A stretch of 7,114 nt of DNA from Anaerolineae bacterium (lineage in GTDB: Bacteria; Chloroflexota; Anaerolineae; JAFGEY01). Each line of letters opens with the position of its first letter. Position 1 is the stretch's first letter. Below are positions 1 to 6,712 of the stretch, piece by piece. The DNA is taken from positions 1 through 7,114 of the forward strand of contig JAFGJF010000623.1 in assembly GCA_016929205.1 (NCBI GenBank). Direction: 5' to 3'. Below the pieces are notes generated by a model. That model searched no databases. It saw only the letters and a list, made by a program, of their open reading frames with translations, and was not told where the DNA came from. A program made the position numbers and the translations under genes.

Positions 1-1225
1 CCAGGCGAGTCGTGCTCAGCTTACCTGCATAGAGTCCCAGCTCGGCCTCGCGCCCCACAAACCCATCCACCTGCGGCGGGCCGGCCGGCTCCGGCGGCGG
101 AGCCAACTCTGGCGTGGCCGCCAGGGCCGCCTCCACTCCTTCCTCTGCGCCCGCCCGGCCCCACAACCGGCCAGATTGGAGACGCATAAAGAGCACCGGC
201 ACACCTGCATCCGGCCGCCCGGCAGTGAACAGCGTGCTGCGCGCCTCGTTGACGGCAAGGTCGATACAGCCGTGCTCCAGCAGGCGTCGATACAGGGCCG
301 CTTCGAACGCGCGCGCCGTCTCGACGGTGATCACATCCTGCATAGCCACCACAGCCGGTACACCCACCGAAACCAGCTCTGGCCCCAGGCCGGCAAAAGC
401 ATCGACTGTGGATCGAGCCGCACTCTGGCAGGCGACGAGCGTCACCAGCCACGGCTGAACGCCCTGCCGCGCCAGCATGCCGGCCAAAGCATCGTCGAGC
501 AGGCGGTAGGCGTGACCCTGCTCGTCTTGCACGTACAGAGCAGCCTTGCCCCGGCGCGCGCTGAACGCGCCGTGCCCGACATAATGCAGGACGTGATACC
601 CTTCGCGCAGCGCGTCCTCCAGCCGCTGCGGCGTCACCGGCGCGGCGAGGAAATCGGCCTGCACCTCTCCAGTCTCAAACGTCGCCAAGACCGACTCGAG
701 CAGATCGCGCTCCGCAGCGACGTCAACCGGCGGCAGATCGTACCACGACGTCAGGTCACCGGGGTTCGAGATCACGACCAGGATCCGCAGCGGGCGCTCG
801 TGGGCCGCGCCGCGCCAGGGCAGGGCCACGGGCAGATAGCGCGAAAAAGGTGTGTCGGCGTGCGCGGAAAAGATGTGGTGACGATCTCGCATCAGCTCCC
901 ACGGCAGAGTATGCAGCTCGGCCGCAGCGGGATCGATGCGCAAGCGGATCCGGCGGCGGGGCGATTGGCCGCTCGCCTGTGCCCACGCATGGCGCAGCGC
1001 CTTGTCCTGGAAAAACAGGTCAAACAGATCCTGCCCATCTTCAACCGGGTTGGCTCCCGACATCCAGGGCAAAATGCCGGCATCCAGCACGCCACGGGGG
1101 AATTCTTGTTTTCCTCTTTCCCGATCCCCCAGGGTGATTTCAACCGGGTACCCATTCAGGCCCGCGTCGCGCGCGAAAATGCGGATTTCCAGATCCAGCG
1201 GCTGTTGCTCCGTGGCGCGATCCAT
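1..1225 (-). CDS. CHAT-domain (caspase-like) protease with the start of a C-terminal ATPase domain, C-terminus cut by the window edge
   Basis: An uninterrupted frame of 408 codons runs from an ATG at 1225 off the left edge. CHAT domains are caspase-fold cysteine proteases. In bacteria they are often fused to NTPase and repeat domains and act in regulated proteolysis or abortive, suicide-type responses. Visible: the typical pre-CHAT motif LHTLPWEL (residues 105-111), a first core strand ILVVISNP (148-155), the catalytic His in HYVGHGAF (His218) and the catalytic Cys in LVACQSA (Cys266). The dyad is therefore intact. A Pro/Ala-rich linker (about 371-386) leads to FVGREAEL (389-396), the usual lead-in to an AAA/NB-ARC/NACHT-type P-loop ATPase. 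The Walker A would lie beyond the edge. The start is supported by AAGGGGGA (1232-1239), 6 nt before the ATG, and by a sigma70-like promoter at 1268-1296. The CHAT call is firm; the ATPase and any sensor repeats are inferred. The substrate is unknown. Confidence 0.9.
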   Translation of the reverse strand, partial: MDRATEQQPLDLEIRIFARDAGLNGYPVEITLGDRERGKQEFPRGVLDAGILPWMSGANPVEDGQDLFDLFFQDKALRHAWAQASGQSPRRRIRLRIDPAAAELHTLPWELMRDRHHIFSAHADTPFSRYLPVALPWRGAAHERPLRILVVISNPGDLTSWYDLPPVDVAAERDLLESVLATFETGEVQADFLAAPVTPQRLEDALREGYHVLHYVGHGAFSARRGKAALYVQDEQGHAYRLLDDALAGMLARQGVQPWLVTLVACQSAARSTVDAFAGLGPELVSVGVPAVVAMQDVITVETARAFEAALYRRLLEHGCIDLAVNEARSTLFTAGRPDAGVPVLFMRLQSGRLWGRAGAEEGVEAALAATPELAPPPEPAGPPQVDGFVGREAELGLYAGKLSTTRL

Positions 1226-1267
1226 ATTCCATCCCCCTTGACCAATCTATCGATCCAGACAGGCGCC

Positions 1268-1296
1268 ATTTTAGCACACGTCGCACGTTTTGACAA
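1268..1296 (-). promoter_or_regulatory. Sigma70-type promoter of the CHAT gene
   Basis: Read on the minus strand, TTGTCA (1291-1296) and TAAAAT (1268-1273) are separated by exactly 17 nt. Each box matches the consensus at five of six positions. Initiation would fall near 1261 and give a leader of about 36 nt with a good ribosome binding site. The spacer contains ACGT-CGC-ACGT (1278-1288), a short dyad that could be an operator half-site pair but may be chance. The promoter implies that the CHAT gene can be transcribed independently of the upstream EEP gene. Confidence 0.65.
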
Positions 1297-1385
1297 TCAA
1301 ATCTGTAACGATTTAGTCATTCTCTGGCCAACCGTTTCATGTTAAGATACGATCGGGCCGACCCTTAGCGGCGGCACCAGAACGG

Positions 1386-1410
1386 CCAGTGGAATTCCCC
1401 CCTCCGCTGG
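1386..1410 (-). terminator. Weak hairpin downstream of the EEP gene, possible terminator
   Basis: The arms 1386-1393 and 1403-1410 pair at seven of eight positions (one internal mismatch) around a 9-nt loop, shortly after the stop codon of the EEP gene. No U-tract follows in the minus-strand transcript, so this is not a classical intrinsic terminator. It could be a 3'-end stabilising hairpin or chance. The rest of the 195-nt gap (1226-1420) holds only the CHAT promoter and leader. Confidence 0.2.
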
Positions 1411-1420
1411 TCGTTCCCTT

Positions 1421-2404
1421 TTAGTCCAGCCTGATCGTCACCGTCACTTGCCCGTGATCCGACTGCCAGGCGGGGATCTTGTCGGCGCTCAAGGTGTCGT
1501 CGACGAGATGGTCGTTGTAGACCCGCACGTACTCGACAATGCCGATGTGGTCGGGATTCTGGTTCACAAACTCCTGGCTGACCAGGATGTGATCCAGGCT
1601 CTCGTAATGGCCGTTGTGGATATGAGTGTAATAAATATCGCGGTAGCTCTGGCGGGCCTGGATATCGTTGACGTTGTACAGCAGCACGTCCCACACGCCC
1701 TTTTTGACCTTGAGCGGCAGCGTGCGCCAGGGCGGCGATCCGGCTATGATCTCGCTGGTTACTGCCTGGCCGGTATCGTTGATGTCGCCCAGGATCACCA
1801 CCGGGTCGTCGTTGCCCTTGAGCCGGTCGAGCAGCAGGCAGCGCACCGCCGTCGCCTCGGCCGCGCGGCGGATCAGCGACCTGGCTTTACCGATCGCCCG
1901 TTCCATCGGATCGTGGTCGTCGGCCCCATCGCGGATCATCGGGTTCTTGGACTTGAGATGGACGACAAAGACCATCACCCGGTGACCGGTGGGCAGCTCG
2001 ACCCGGGCGCAGAGCACGGGGCGCGAGAACGTCGTCAGCGGAATGGGGACACCGTCCATCTCGAGCCGGGCCTGGGTGGGGAACTCTAGAACAAACTCGG
2101 ACTCGAGCACCGGAAAGCGCGAGAGCAAGCCGACCACCGGCCCCTCCGGGCGCTCCTGACCGGTGACCAGGGCCGATTGGGGATAGATGCCGCTGTGGTC
2201 GATCACCTGGGCAAGCGCGGCACGGTGAAAAATCTCTTGAAATCCCACCAGGTCGGCGTCCATCCTGCCCAGTTGGCCGGCAATCCAGTCCACCTTTTTT
2301 TCGTAACTCTCTGACGAATACATGCGCCGGCCATAATAATAGGTCTTGGGCAACACCAGGTTATAGAGATTAAAGGTACCGATTTTGAACCGTTCTCTAG
2401 CCAT
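1421..2404 (-). CDS. Endonuclease/exonuclease/phosphatase (EEP) family hydrolase
   Basis: A complete 327-aa protein of the EEP (DNase I-like/exonuclease III-like) superfamily, metal-dependent phosphodiesterases acting on nucleic acids or phospho-lipids/sugars. Every hallmark is visible in order: Asn12 in TFNLYNL, the metal-binding Glu57 in VGFQEI, His149 in VVHLKS, Asp207/Asn209 in LGDIND, Asp271-His272 in LDHILVS, and the terminal Ser315-Asp316-His317 in SDHGQV. It should therefore be catalytically competent. No signal peptide or membrane segment is evident, so it is probably cytoplasmic. The start is fixed by AAGGAGA placed 6 nt before the ATG. The gene stands alone: 148 nt separate it from the Fe-S gene upstream and 195 nt from the CHAT gene downstream. 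I see no convincing -35/-10 pair for it, so read-through from upstream is possible. The substrate cannot be read from the sequence; a DNase, RNase or general phosphodiesterase are all open. Confidence 0.9.
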   Translation of the reverse strand: MARERFKIGTFNLYNLVLPKTYYYGRRMYSSESYEKKVDWIAGQLGRMDADLVGFQEIFHRAALAQVIDHSGIYPQSALVTGQERPEGPVVGLLSRFPVLESEFVLEFPTQARLEMDGVPIPLTTFSRPVLCARVELPTGHRVMVFVVHLKSKNPMIRDGADDHDPMERAIGKARSLIRRAAEATAVRCLLLDRLKGNDDPVVILGDINDTGQAVTSEIIAGSPPWRTLPLKVKKGVWDVLLYNVNDIQARQSYRDIYYTHIHNGHYESLDHILVSQEFVNQNPDHIGIVEYVRVYNDHLVDDTLSADKIPAWQSDHGQVTVTIRLD

Positions 2405-2442
2405 GATACATCTCCTTCTCTACTGTATCGTTTGTCTAACTG

Positions 2443-2550
2443 ATTCTGTTCAGCCTGCTAATCTGGCCAATCCTGTACTTGTTTTTGTCCCAACAACCCT
2501 GTTCACCCAAATAATCACGATTGCCCCGAATCCAGTTCATCCTATATTTC
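2443..2550. repeat. Decayed 9-nt tandem repeat in the intergenic gap
   Basis: On the plus strand, consecutive 9-nt units read ATTCTGTTC, AGCCTGCTA, ATCTGGCCA, ATCCTGTAC (2443-2478). The pattern returns as ACCCTGTTC (2496-2504) and ATCCAGTTC-ATCCTATAT (2531-2548) after diverged units. The implied consensus is ATCCTGTTM. It occupies most of the 148-nt gap between the Fe-S and EEP genes. No coding or promoter signal accounts for it. It resembles the ATCCTGTTC/ATCCTGTTA-type short repeats that I recall from intergenic regions of diverse bacteria; that comparison is from memory. Confidence 0.5.
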
Positions 2551-2552
2551 TT

Positions 2553-3851
2553 TCACCGGGGCACATAAATCTGCTCCCCCCAGGCCAAAAGACGTTCCAG
2601 GTAGCGAGACTTGACTTGCTTGCTGGCCAGCACTTGCTTGACCGGCGGCAGCTTGAGAATCACGCCCAGGATAGCAGCCATCGCCCGGTGGCTGGCCAGG
2701 GCGTGGTTGTCAAAGATCAAATTCTGCAGCACACCCCGTTCGATGGCCATCATCACACTTTTGTGCGTCGAATCGACCGGTGTGATCACCCGTTCGGGCC
2801 GCGACGCGAGGTGGATCGCCTGCGATGGGCAATTGCGCACGCACACGCCGCAGCCCAGGCACAGGTCTTCGTCGAGTTTGGCCACGCGCCGCCTGGCGTG
2901 GTGCGGGTCGTTGGCCGAGACCAGGGTCATGGCCTCGACAGGGCAGAGCTCGACACATTTTCCACAACCGGTACACACGTCGGTCTTGATATCCGGGATG
3001 AAATTGGTGGTATGGATCGGATGCATCACCCCAAAACGCCTCGCCGCAATCATGGCTTCGCAGCAACAGCCGCAGCAGTTGCAGATGAAATTGATCCCCT
3101 GCTGCGCGTTTTCGCCAAACTGGACCAGATTGTAATCCTGGGCCTGCTGCAGCAGATCCAATCCCTCGGCGACATCCACCTCACGGGCAAACCCATGCCT
3201 GGTCAACGACGCAGCGCAGGTGTTAAACGTCATGCAGATATCCATCGGCGCATCACAGGAACGATCCAGGTGCTGCATCTTGTGCCGGCAGTAACAGACG
3301 CCGATGCCGCGATGGGTAGCCGTCTTGATCGCCTCGCTGGCGCGCTCGTAATCCAGCACGTGAAGGGCATTTTCGTTCGACAGCACCGCTTCCTGGACGA
3401 AAACTCGCCCCAACTGGGTCTCGCCGTCGGTAAAGAGGGCGCGGATAAACTCCTCTTCGACATTCATGTATTGGTAAAAAAGCTCCCCCAGCACCTTTTG
3501 ATCGACATCGCCGCGAATGCGCATCATTGAAAACTCAAAAAAGCCGGCCATGGGCGGCGGCAAGGCATAACACTGCTGCCCGTCCGGGTTAGCAATGTCG
3601 ATCAGAATCGCCCGCCCGGCCAATTCGTCCAGCACCTTTTGCGCCTCGGTCTCATTCACCTTCCAGCAGCGGGCCGCCCGGGCAACCGTAAAAGGCCGGA
3701 TCGGCAGCAGGGAAACCAATTCCGCTTCCCGTTCGCTGAACAGCATCTCGAGGATGCGATAGAGCACATCCGCCGGCGGCGCACCCTGCGGAAAGCGGTT
3801 CAGGCGATCAACCAGTTGTTCGTATCCCGATTTGAGTGTACGATGAGCCAT
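2553..3851 (-). CDS. Cysteine-rich [4Fe-4S] protein with a winged-helix-like N-terminus and two C-terminal ferredoxin motifs
   Basis: A complete 432-aa protein with 21 cysteines. Residues about 28-95 look like a winged-helix segment (alternating helices, then TVARAARCW and EAQKVLDELAGRAIL), which is unusual for a ferredoxin. The middle holds CYCRHKM (Cys186, Cys188) followed by Cys199, Cys206 and Cys212, then a dense cluster CNCCGCCC (257-264). The C-terminal third has two classical CxxCxxCxxxCP motifs (293-303 and 331-341), each expected to bind a [4Fe-4S] cluster. No signal peptide or membrane helices are apparent, so it is cytoplasmic. The likely role is electron transfer, or redox-responsive regulation if the N-terminal domain binds DNA or a partner. 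The start is supported by AAGGA placed 6 nt before the ATG. Similar '4Fe-4S binding proteins' occur in anaerobes and facultative anaerobes without an agreed function, so I assign no gene name. Confidence 0.85.
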   Translation of the reverse strand: MAHRTLKSGYEQLVDRLNRFPQGAPPADVLYRILEMLFSEREAELVSLLPIRPFTVARAARCWKVNETEAQKVLDELAGRAILIDIANPDGQQCYALPPPMAGFFEFSMMRIRGDVDQKVLGELFYQYMNVEEEFIRALFTDGETQLGRVFVQEAVLSNENALHVLDYERASEAIKTATHRGIGVCYCRHKMQHLDRSCDAPMDICMTFNTCAASLTRHGFAREVDVAEGLDLLQQAQDYNLVQFGENAQQGINFICNCCGCCCEAMIAARRFGVMHPIHTTNFIPDIKTDVCTGCGKCVELCPVEAMTLVSANDPHHARRRVAKLDEDLCLGCGVCVRNCPSQAIHLASRPERVITPVDSTHKSVMMAIERGVLQNLIFDNHALASHRAMAAILGVILKLPPVKQVLASKQVKSRYLERLLAWGEQIYVPR

Positions 3852-3892
3852 GATCTGTCCTTGTCTGCGTCTTGAAAAAAGTTGGGACGGGA

Positions 3893-3919
3893 GTAGGTCG
3901 GAATCGTATTCCGACCTAC
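3893..3919. repeat. Perfect 12-bp palindrome with 3-nt loop (REP-like element)
   Basis: GTAGGTCGGAAT (3893-3904) and its exact reverse complement (3908-3919) flank a CGT loop, lying between the nucleoside hydrolase and Fe-S genes. In the minus-strand transcript the hairpin is followed by 12 non-U bases before a run of six U (3875-3880), so the U-tract is too distant for a textbook intrinsic terminator. Partial termination or 3'-end protection is still plausible. Perfect short-loop palindromes of this kind are typical of dispersed REP/MITE-like intergenic repeats. I cannot count other copies from one window. Confidence 0.75.
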
Positions 3920-3941
3920 ATACCCTCAGATTCTTGGAAAA

Positions 3942-4865
3942 TCAACCACTGGCCTTTTGAGCTAGTTTGGCAAACAGGTCGCGAAAGATCGGATCACGAT
4001 TCACGTAACTGGCAAAGCGCACGAAATGCCGCGATCGATCCACACTCCAGGTGACCTGGTCGGTCAGGAGCGGGCTGTGCACGACCTCGGTGGGCACCCA
4101 CGATCCATCGAGCAGCCAGGCCACGCCAGAAATGTCCCAGATCACCTTGGACCAGGCAAAGTGATCGACGTGATAGGCCTTAAAAATCTGGGCCAAATAG
4201 TCGCCGATCGCGCCCTGCCCCTCGACGTAACGCTCGATCTCGGCTACCGTGGTCAGCAGGTGCGAGGCTACGCCCGAGCACGGGATCTGAACCAACGGCA
4301 CGCCGCTGTCCAAAATGACCCGCGCGGCTTGCACGTCCTGCCCGAGGTTAAATTCCCTGGTGTGAGGCCAGTGCAGCGGCTGCCCGCCCAGCCAGACGAC
4401 GACGATCCGCTCGACGATCCGGGGTTCGATCAGGATCGCCGAGGCGACGTTGGTGATCGCGCCGATGGCGAGCACGTACAGCGGCTGCTCATCGTCCGAC
4501 ATGGCCCGCGCCACCAGGTCGAGCGCCGCCTCGCTGCGGTGCGGGTGATCCCAATCCGGCAAAAAGCCGCTCGATCCACGAAAGACGAACCCGGCCGGCG
4601 AAACATCCAGCCGTTCCAGCAGGCGCAGGATCTCTTGATAACTTTTTTCCATGCCGTCGCCGGGGCCGCTGGAGCGTGAATTGTAGAACGGCGCGGCATA
4701 GATCGCTTCCAGGTTCAGCTTGTCCGGGGAGAGCAGGGCATAAACGACGGCAAACTGGTCGTCGATCTCGTTATAGGTGTCGGTGTCGAGCACCATACGG
4801 ATCCTGCCAGCCGGCGGTTCGAGTCGCGCCAGGCGCAGGGCGTTGGATAGTTCAGGAAAATTCAT
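3942..4865 (-). CDS. Nucleoside hydrolase (IUNH) family protein, variant Asp motif
   Basis: A 307-aa protein of the inosine/uridine-preferring nucleoside hydrolase family, which splits ribonucleosides into base and ribose using a Ca2+ held by an aspartate cluster. Visible: LDTDTYNEIDDQFAVVYAL (26-44) in place of the canonical DTDPGxDD, EFNLGQDVQAA (171-181, matching the family's EFNxxxDPxAA) and WDISGVAW (243-250, with Asp244 at the place of the last Ca2+ ligand). The N-terminal motif carries two extra residues between the first Asp pair and the DD, as in a subfamily I recall from planctomycete and Chloroflexota genomes. The start at 4865 is chosen because AGAAAGG precedes it by about 7 nt and it begins 16 nt after the galM stop. 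An ATG at 5030 would extend 55 low-complexity, Arg/Pro-rich residues into galM. It is the last gene of the four-gene cluster and probably salvages nucleosides or a related N-riboside. Substrate specificity is uncertain. Confidence 0.88.
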   Translation of the reverse strand: MNFPELSNALRLARLEPPAGRIRMVLDTDTYNEIDDQFAVVYALLSPDKLNLEAIYAAPFYNSRSSGPGDGMEKSYQEILRLLERLDVSPAGFVFRGSSGFLPDWDHPHRSEAALDLVARAMSDDEQPLYVLAIGAITNVASAILIEPRIVERIVVVWLGGQPLHWPHTREFNLGQDVQAARVILDSGVPLVQIPCSGVASHLLTTVAEIERYVEGQGAIGDYLAQIFKAYHVDHFAWSKVIWDISGVAWLLDGSWVPTEVVHSPLLTDQVTWSVDRSRHFVRFASYVNRDPIFRDLFAKLAQKASG

Positions 4866-4881
4866 GGTTGGACCTTTCTCC

Positions 4882-5940
4882 CTATTGCGTCGAAAAGGCA
4901 TAGACGGTCGTCGTCTGGTAGGTTTCCCCCGGTCGCAGCGTTGTCGTCGGGAACTCGGGCTTGTTGGGCGAATCGGGATAGTGCTGCGTCTCCAGGCACA
5001 GCCCGCAGCGGCGGACATAGGTCGCGCCACCTTTACCGGGCATTGAGGGCGGCCACATGTTGCCGGAATAAAACTGGATCGCGGGTTCAGTGGTATGCAC
5101 CTCCATCACCCGTCCCGACCCCGGCTCAGTGACGCGCGCCGCCAGGCGCAATTCGCCGGCTTGGCCGTTGACGATCCAGTTGTGGTCATAGCCGCCGCCA
5201 TACTTGAGCTGCTCGTCGTCGGCATCGACCCGCGCGCCGATGGGCGTGGAGCGACGAAAATCGAGCGGCGTGCCCTCGACGGAGCGCAGTTCTCCCGTGG
5301 GGATCAACGTGCCGTCAACCGGCGTAAAGCGGTCAGCATTGAGCATCATCTCGTGATCCAAAATATCCTGGGCCGCGCCGGCCGAGAGATTGAAATAAGA
5401 GTGATTGGTCAGGTTGACGATCGTCGGTTTGTCGGTGGTCGCCGTGTACGCGATCTGGAGCGCGTTATCGTCACGCAGCGTATACACGACCTTGACCGAC
5501 AGGGTGCCCGGATACCCTTCTTCACCATCGGGGCTGGTGTAAGTGAGTTTCAGCGCCGGGCCGGTGTCGCTCTCAAAACCCCGGGCCTGCCACACCTTTT
5601 TGTCAAAGCCCTTGCGACCGCCGTGCAGGTGATTTGGGCCGGCATTCTTTTCCAGCACGATCTCGACGCCGTCGAGCGTGAATTTGCCCTGGGCGATGCG
5701 GTTGCCGAAACGCCCGACCAGGCAGCCAAAGAAAGGATTTCGAGTGGCGTACTGCTCCAGGGTATCCAGCCCGAGCACGACATCCCCCATCTTGCCATCA
5801 CGATCCGGCGCAGTCAGCGAGACGATAATGCCACCATAGTTGGTGATCGTCGCTTTCATGCCCTGCTCGTTCACCAGCGTGTACAGATCGACCACCGTGC
5901 CATCAGCCAACGTGCCAAATACTTGTTTCTTGATTTTCAT
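4882..5940 (-). CDS. galM: Galactose mutarotase (aldose 1-epimerase)
   Basis: A complete 352-aa enzyme of normal family length. It interconverts the alpha and beta anomers of galactose, glucose and related aldoses in the cytoplasm, feeding the Leloir pathway. Diagnostic motifs: GRFGNRI (76-82, substrate-binding Arg81), NHLHGG (103-108, His106), the catalytic acid His180 in NLTNHSYFNL, Asp252 in GYDHNW, EPAIQFYSGN (285-294) and the catalytic base Glu317 in CLETQHYPDSPNKP. All key residues are present. There is no signal peptide, so it is the cytoplasmic form. A strong AAAGGAGA lies about 10 nt before the ATG, slightly farther than ideal; no better in-frame start is seen. It sits 31 nt after the permease and 16 nt before the nucleoside hydrolase, consistent with co-transcription. 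No galK, galT or galE is visible, so a broader hexose or pentose mutarotase role is equally possible. Confidence 0.95.
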   Translation of the reverse strand: MKIKKQVFGTLADGTVVDLYTLVNEQGMKATITNYGGIIVSLTAPDRDGKMGDVVLGLDTLEQYATRNPFFGCLVGRFGNRIAQGKFTLDGVEIVLEKNAGPNHLHGGRKGFDKKVWQARGFESDTGPALKLTYTSPDGEEGYPGTLSVKVVYTLRDDNALQIAYTATTDKPTIVNLTNHSYFNLSAGAAQDILDHEMMLNADRFTPVDGTLIPTGELRSVEGTPLDFRRSTPIGARVDADDEQLKYGGGYDHNWIVNGQAGELRLAARVTEPGSGRVMEVHTTEPAIQFYSGNMWPPSMPGKGGATYVRRCGLCLETQHYPDSPNKPEFPTTTLRPGETYQTTTVYAFSTQ

Positions 5941-5971
5941 TTCTCTACAGTCTCCTTTGAATACAAATCAT

Positions 5972-6712
5972 TTACAGCGATTTAACAACCAACGTGATCC
6001 CCAAGATCAGCAACAGCACGTACATGTAACGGCGGAACTGCGCTTGAGGAATGATCCGGCCCAAGTACCAGCCGGCCAGCGTGCCCACCCCGAGCACCGG
6101 CAAGGAAAAGCCAAAAAACTGCCACACTCTCCAGGTCAGCGAACCAGAAAGGCTGTGCCCGATCAGGACAAACAACCCCACCAGAAAAAAGTAACCTTGC
6201 AGCGTGGCCCGGAAGCGGTCGGCCGACCAGCGCGTCAATGCACCATAGACAACGACCGGCGGTCCAGCCGTATTGTACGCGCCGCCCAGAACCCCGGCAA
6301 CAAACCCCGCCACGTAAACCAACCACGACTGAGTCGCCTCAACCAGGCCGATGTCAAACAGCCTGTACAATGAAAAAACGATCAGCAGCACACCCAACCC
6401 GGCCTTAACCACATTACCATACGCCTCTTGCAGGAACAACAAGCCGACCGGCACGCCAACCGCAGAAGCGAGCGTGAGCTGCCACATCCCCTTCCAGTCA
6501 ACGTCACGCCAACTTTTCGCCAAGATCACGATTGAGAGCAGGCAGCCGATCAAAGCCATCAACGGTGAAGCCACGCGCACGCCGACGGCCAGGGTCAACA
6601 AAGGCATAGCCACCAACGCCGCACCGAAGCCAAAAACAGTGCGGGTCAGGGCAGCAACAAAGACCGAGAACAGGACGGCACTCATTGCCGGCGATACCAG
6701 ATCGACAGGCAT
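5972..6712 (-). CDS. TauE/SafE-family membrane permease (sulfite/organosulfonate exporter type)
   Basis: A 246-aa, strongly hydrophobic protein of usual TauE/SafE length with about eight predicted membrane segments. These lie at roughly 8-26, 29-44, 48-66, 78-94, 102-118, 130-148, 172-188, 200-219 and 229-244, some of them possibly re-entrant. The two family half-repeats are recognisable: GFGAALVAMPLL (28-39) and AGVLGGAYNTAGPPVVVYG (139-157). Members move sulfite, sulfoacetate, taurine-related or other anions across the inner membrane; the substrate here is unknown. The start at 6712 is chosen because its ATG shares one base with the TGA of the upstream gene (TGATG), the hallmark of translational coupling. 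An ATG at 6961 would prepend 83 Arg/Ala-rich residues that are only a shadow of that gene. An alternative internal Met (6685) would lose nine residues but break the coupling. Confidence 0.9.
   Translation of the reverse strand: MPVDLVSPAMSAVLFSVFVAALTRTVFGFGAALVAMPLLTLAVGVRVASPLMALIGCLLSIVILAKSWRDVDWKGMWQLTLASAVGVPVGLLFLQEAYGNVVKAGLGVLLIVFSLYRLFDIGLVEATQSWLVYVAGFVAGVLGGAYNTAGPPVVVYGALTRWSADRFRATLQGYFFLVGLFVLIGHSLSGSLTWRVWQFFGFSLPVLGVGTLAGWYLGRIIPQAQFRRYMYVLLLILGITLVVKSL

Noticed and set aside
1290..1318. Plus-strand TTGACA at 1290-1295 as a divergent promoter
   Set aside because: No acceptable -10 box lies 16-18 nt downstream, and no plus-strand gene follows.
176..1345. Long plus-strand frame of 389 codons opposite the CHAT gene
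   Set aside because: Its product is Arg/Gln/His-rich with no recognisable motif, while the antisense frame has an intact CHAT dyad, an SD and a promoter. It is a codon-bias shadow.
1391..1396. EcoRI-type GAATTC palindrome sequence near the EEP gene end
   Set aside because: A six-base restriction-type palindrome is expected by chance; there is no sign of a vector or cloning junction.
2385..3530. Plus-strand frame of 381 codons opposite the Fe-S gene
   Set aside because: It runs antisense through both ferredoxin motifs and the repeat region and shows no domain signature.
3872..4054. Small 60-codon plus-strand frame across the palindrome
   Set aside because: It crosses the palindrome and the 3' end of the nucleoside hydrolase gene in antisense, with no SD.
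4866..5030. N-terminal extension of the nucleoside hydrolase to an ATG at 5030
   Set aside because: It would overlap galM by about 150 nt, has no family similarity and lacks the SD that the 4865 start has.
5095..5985. Plus-strand frame of 296 codons opposite galM
   Set aside because: galM on the minus strand has all its catalytic motifs; the plus frame is low-complexity Arg/Val-rich sequence.
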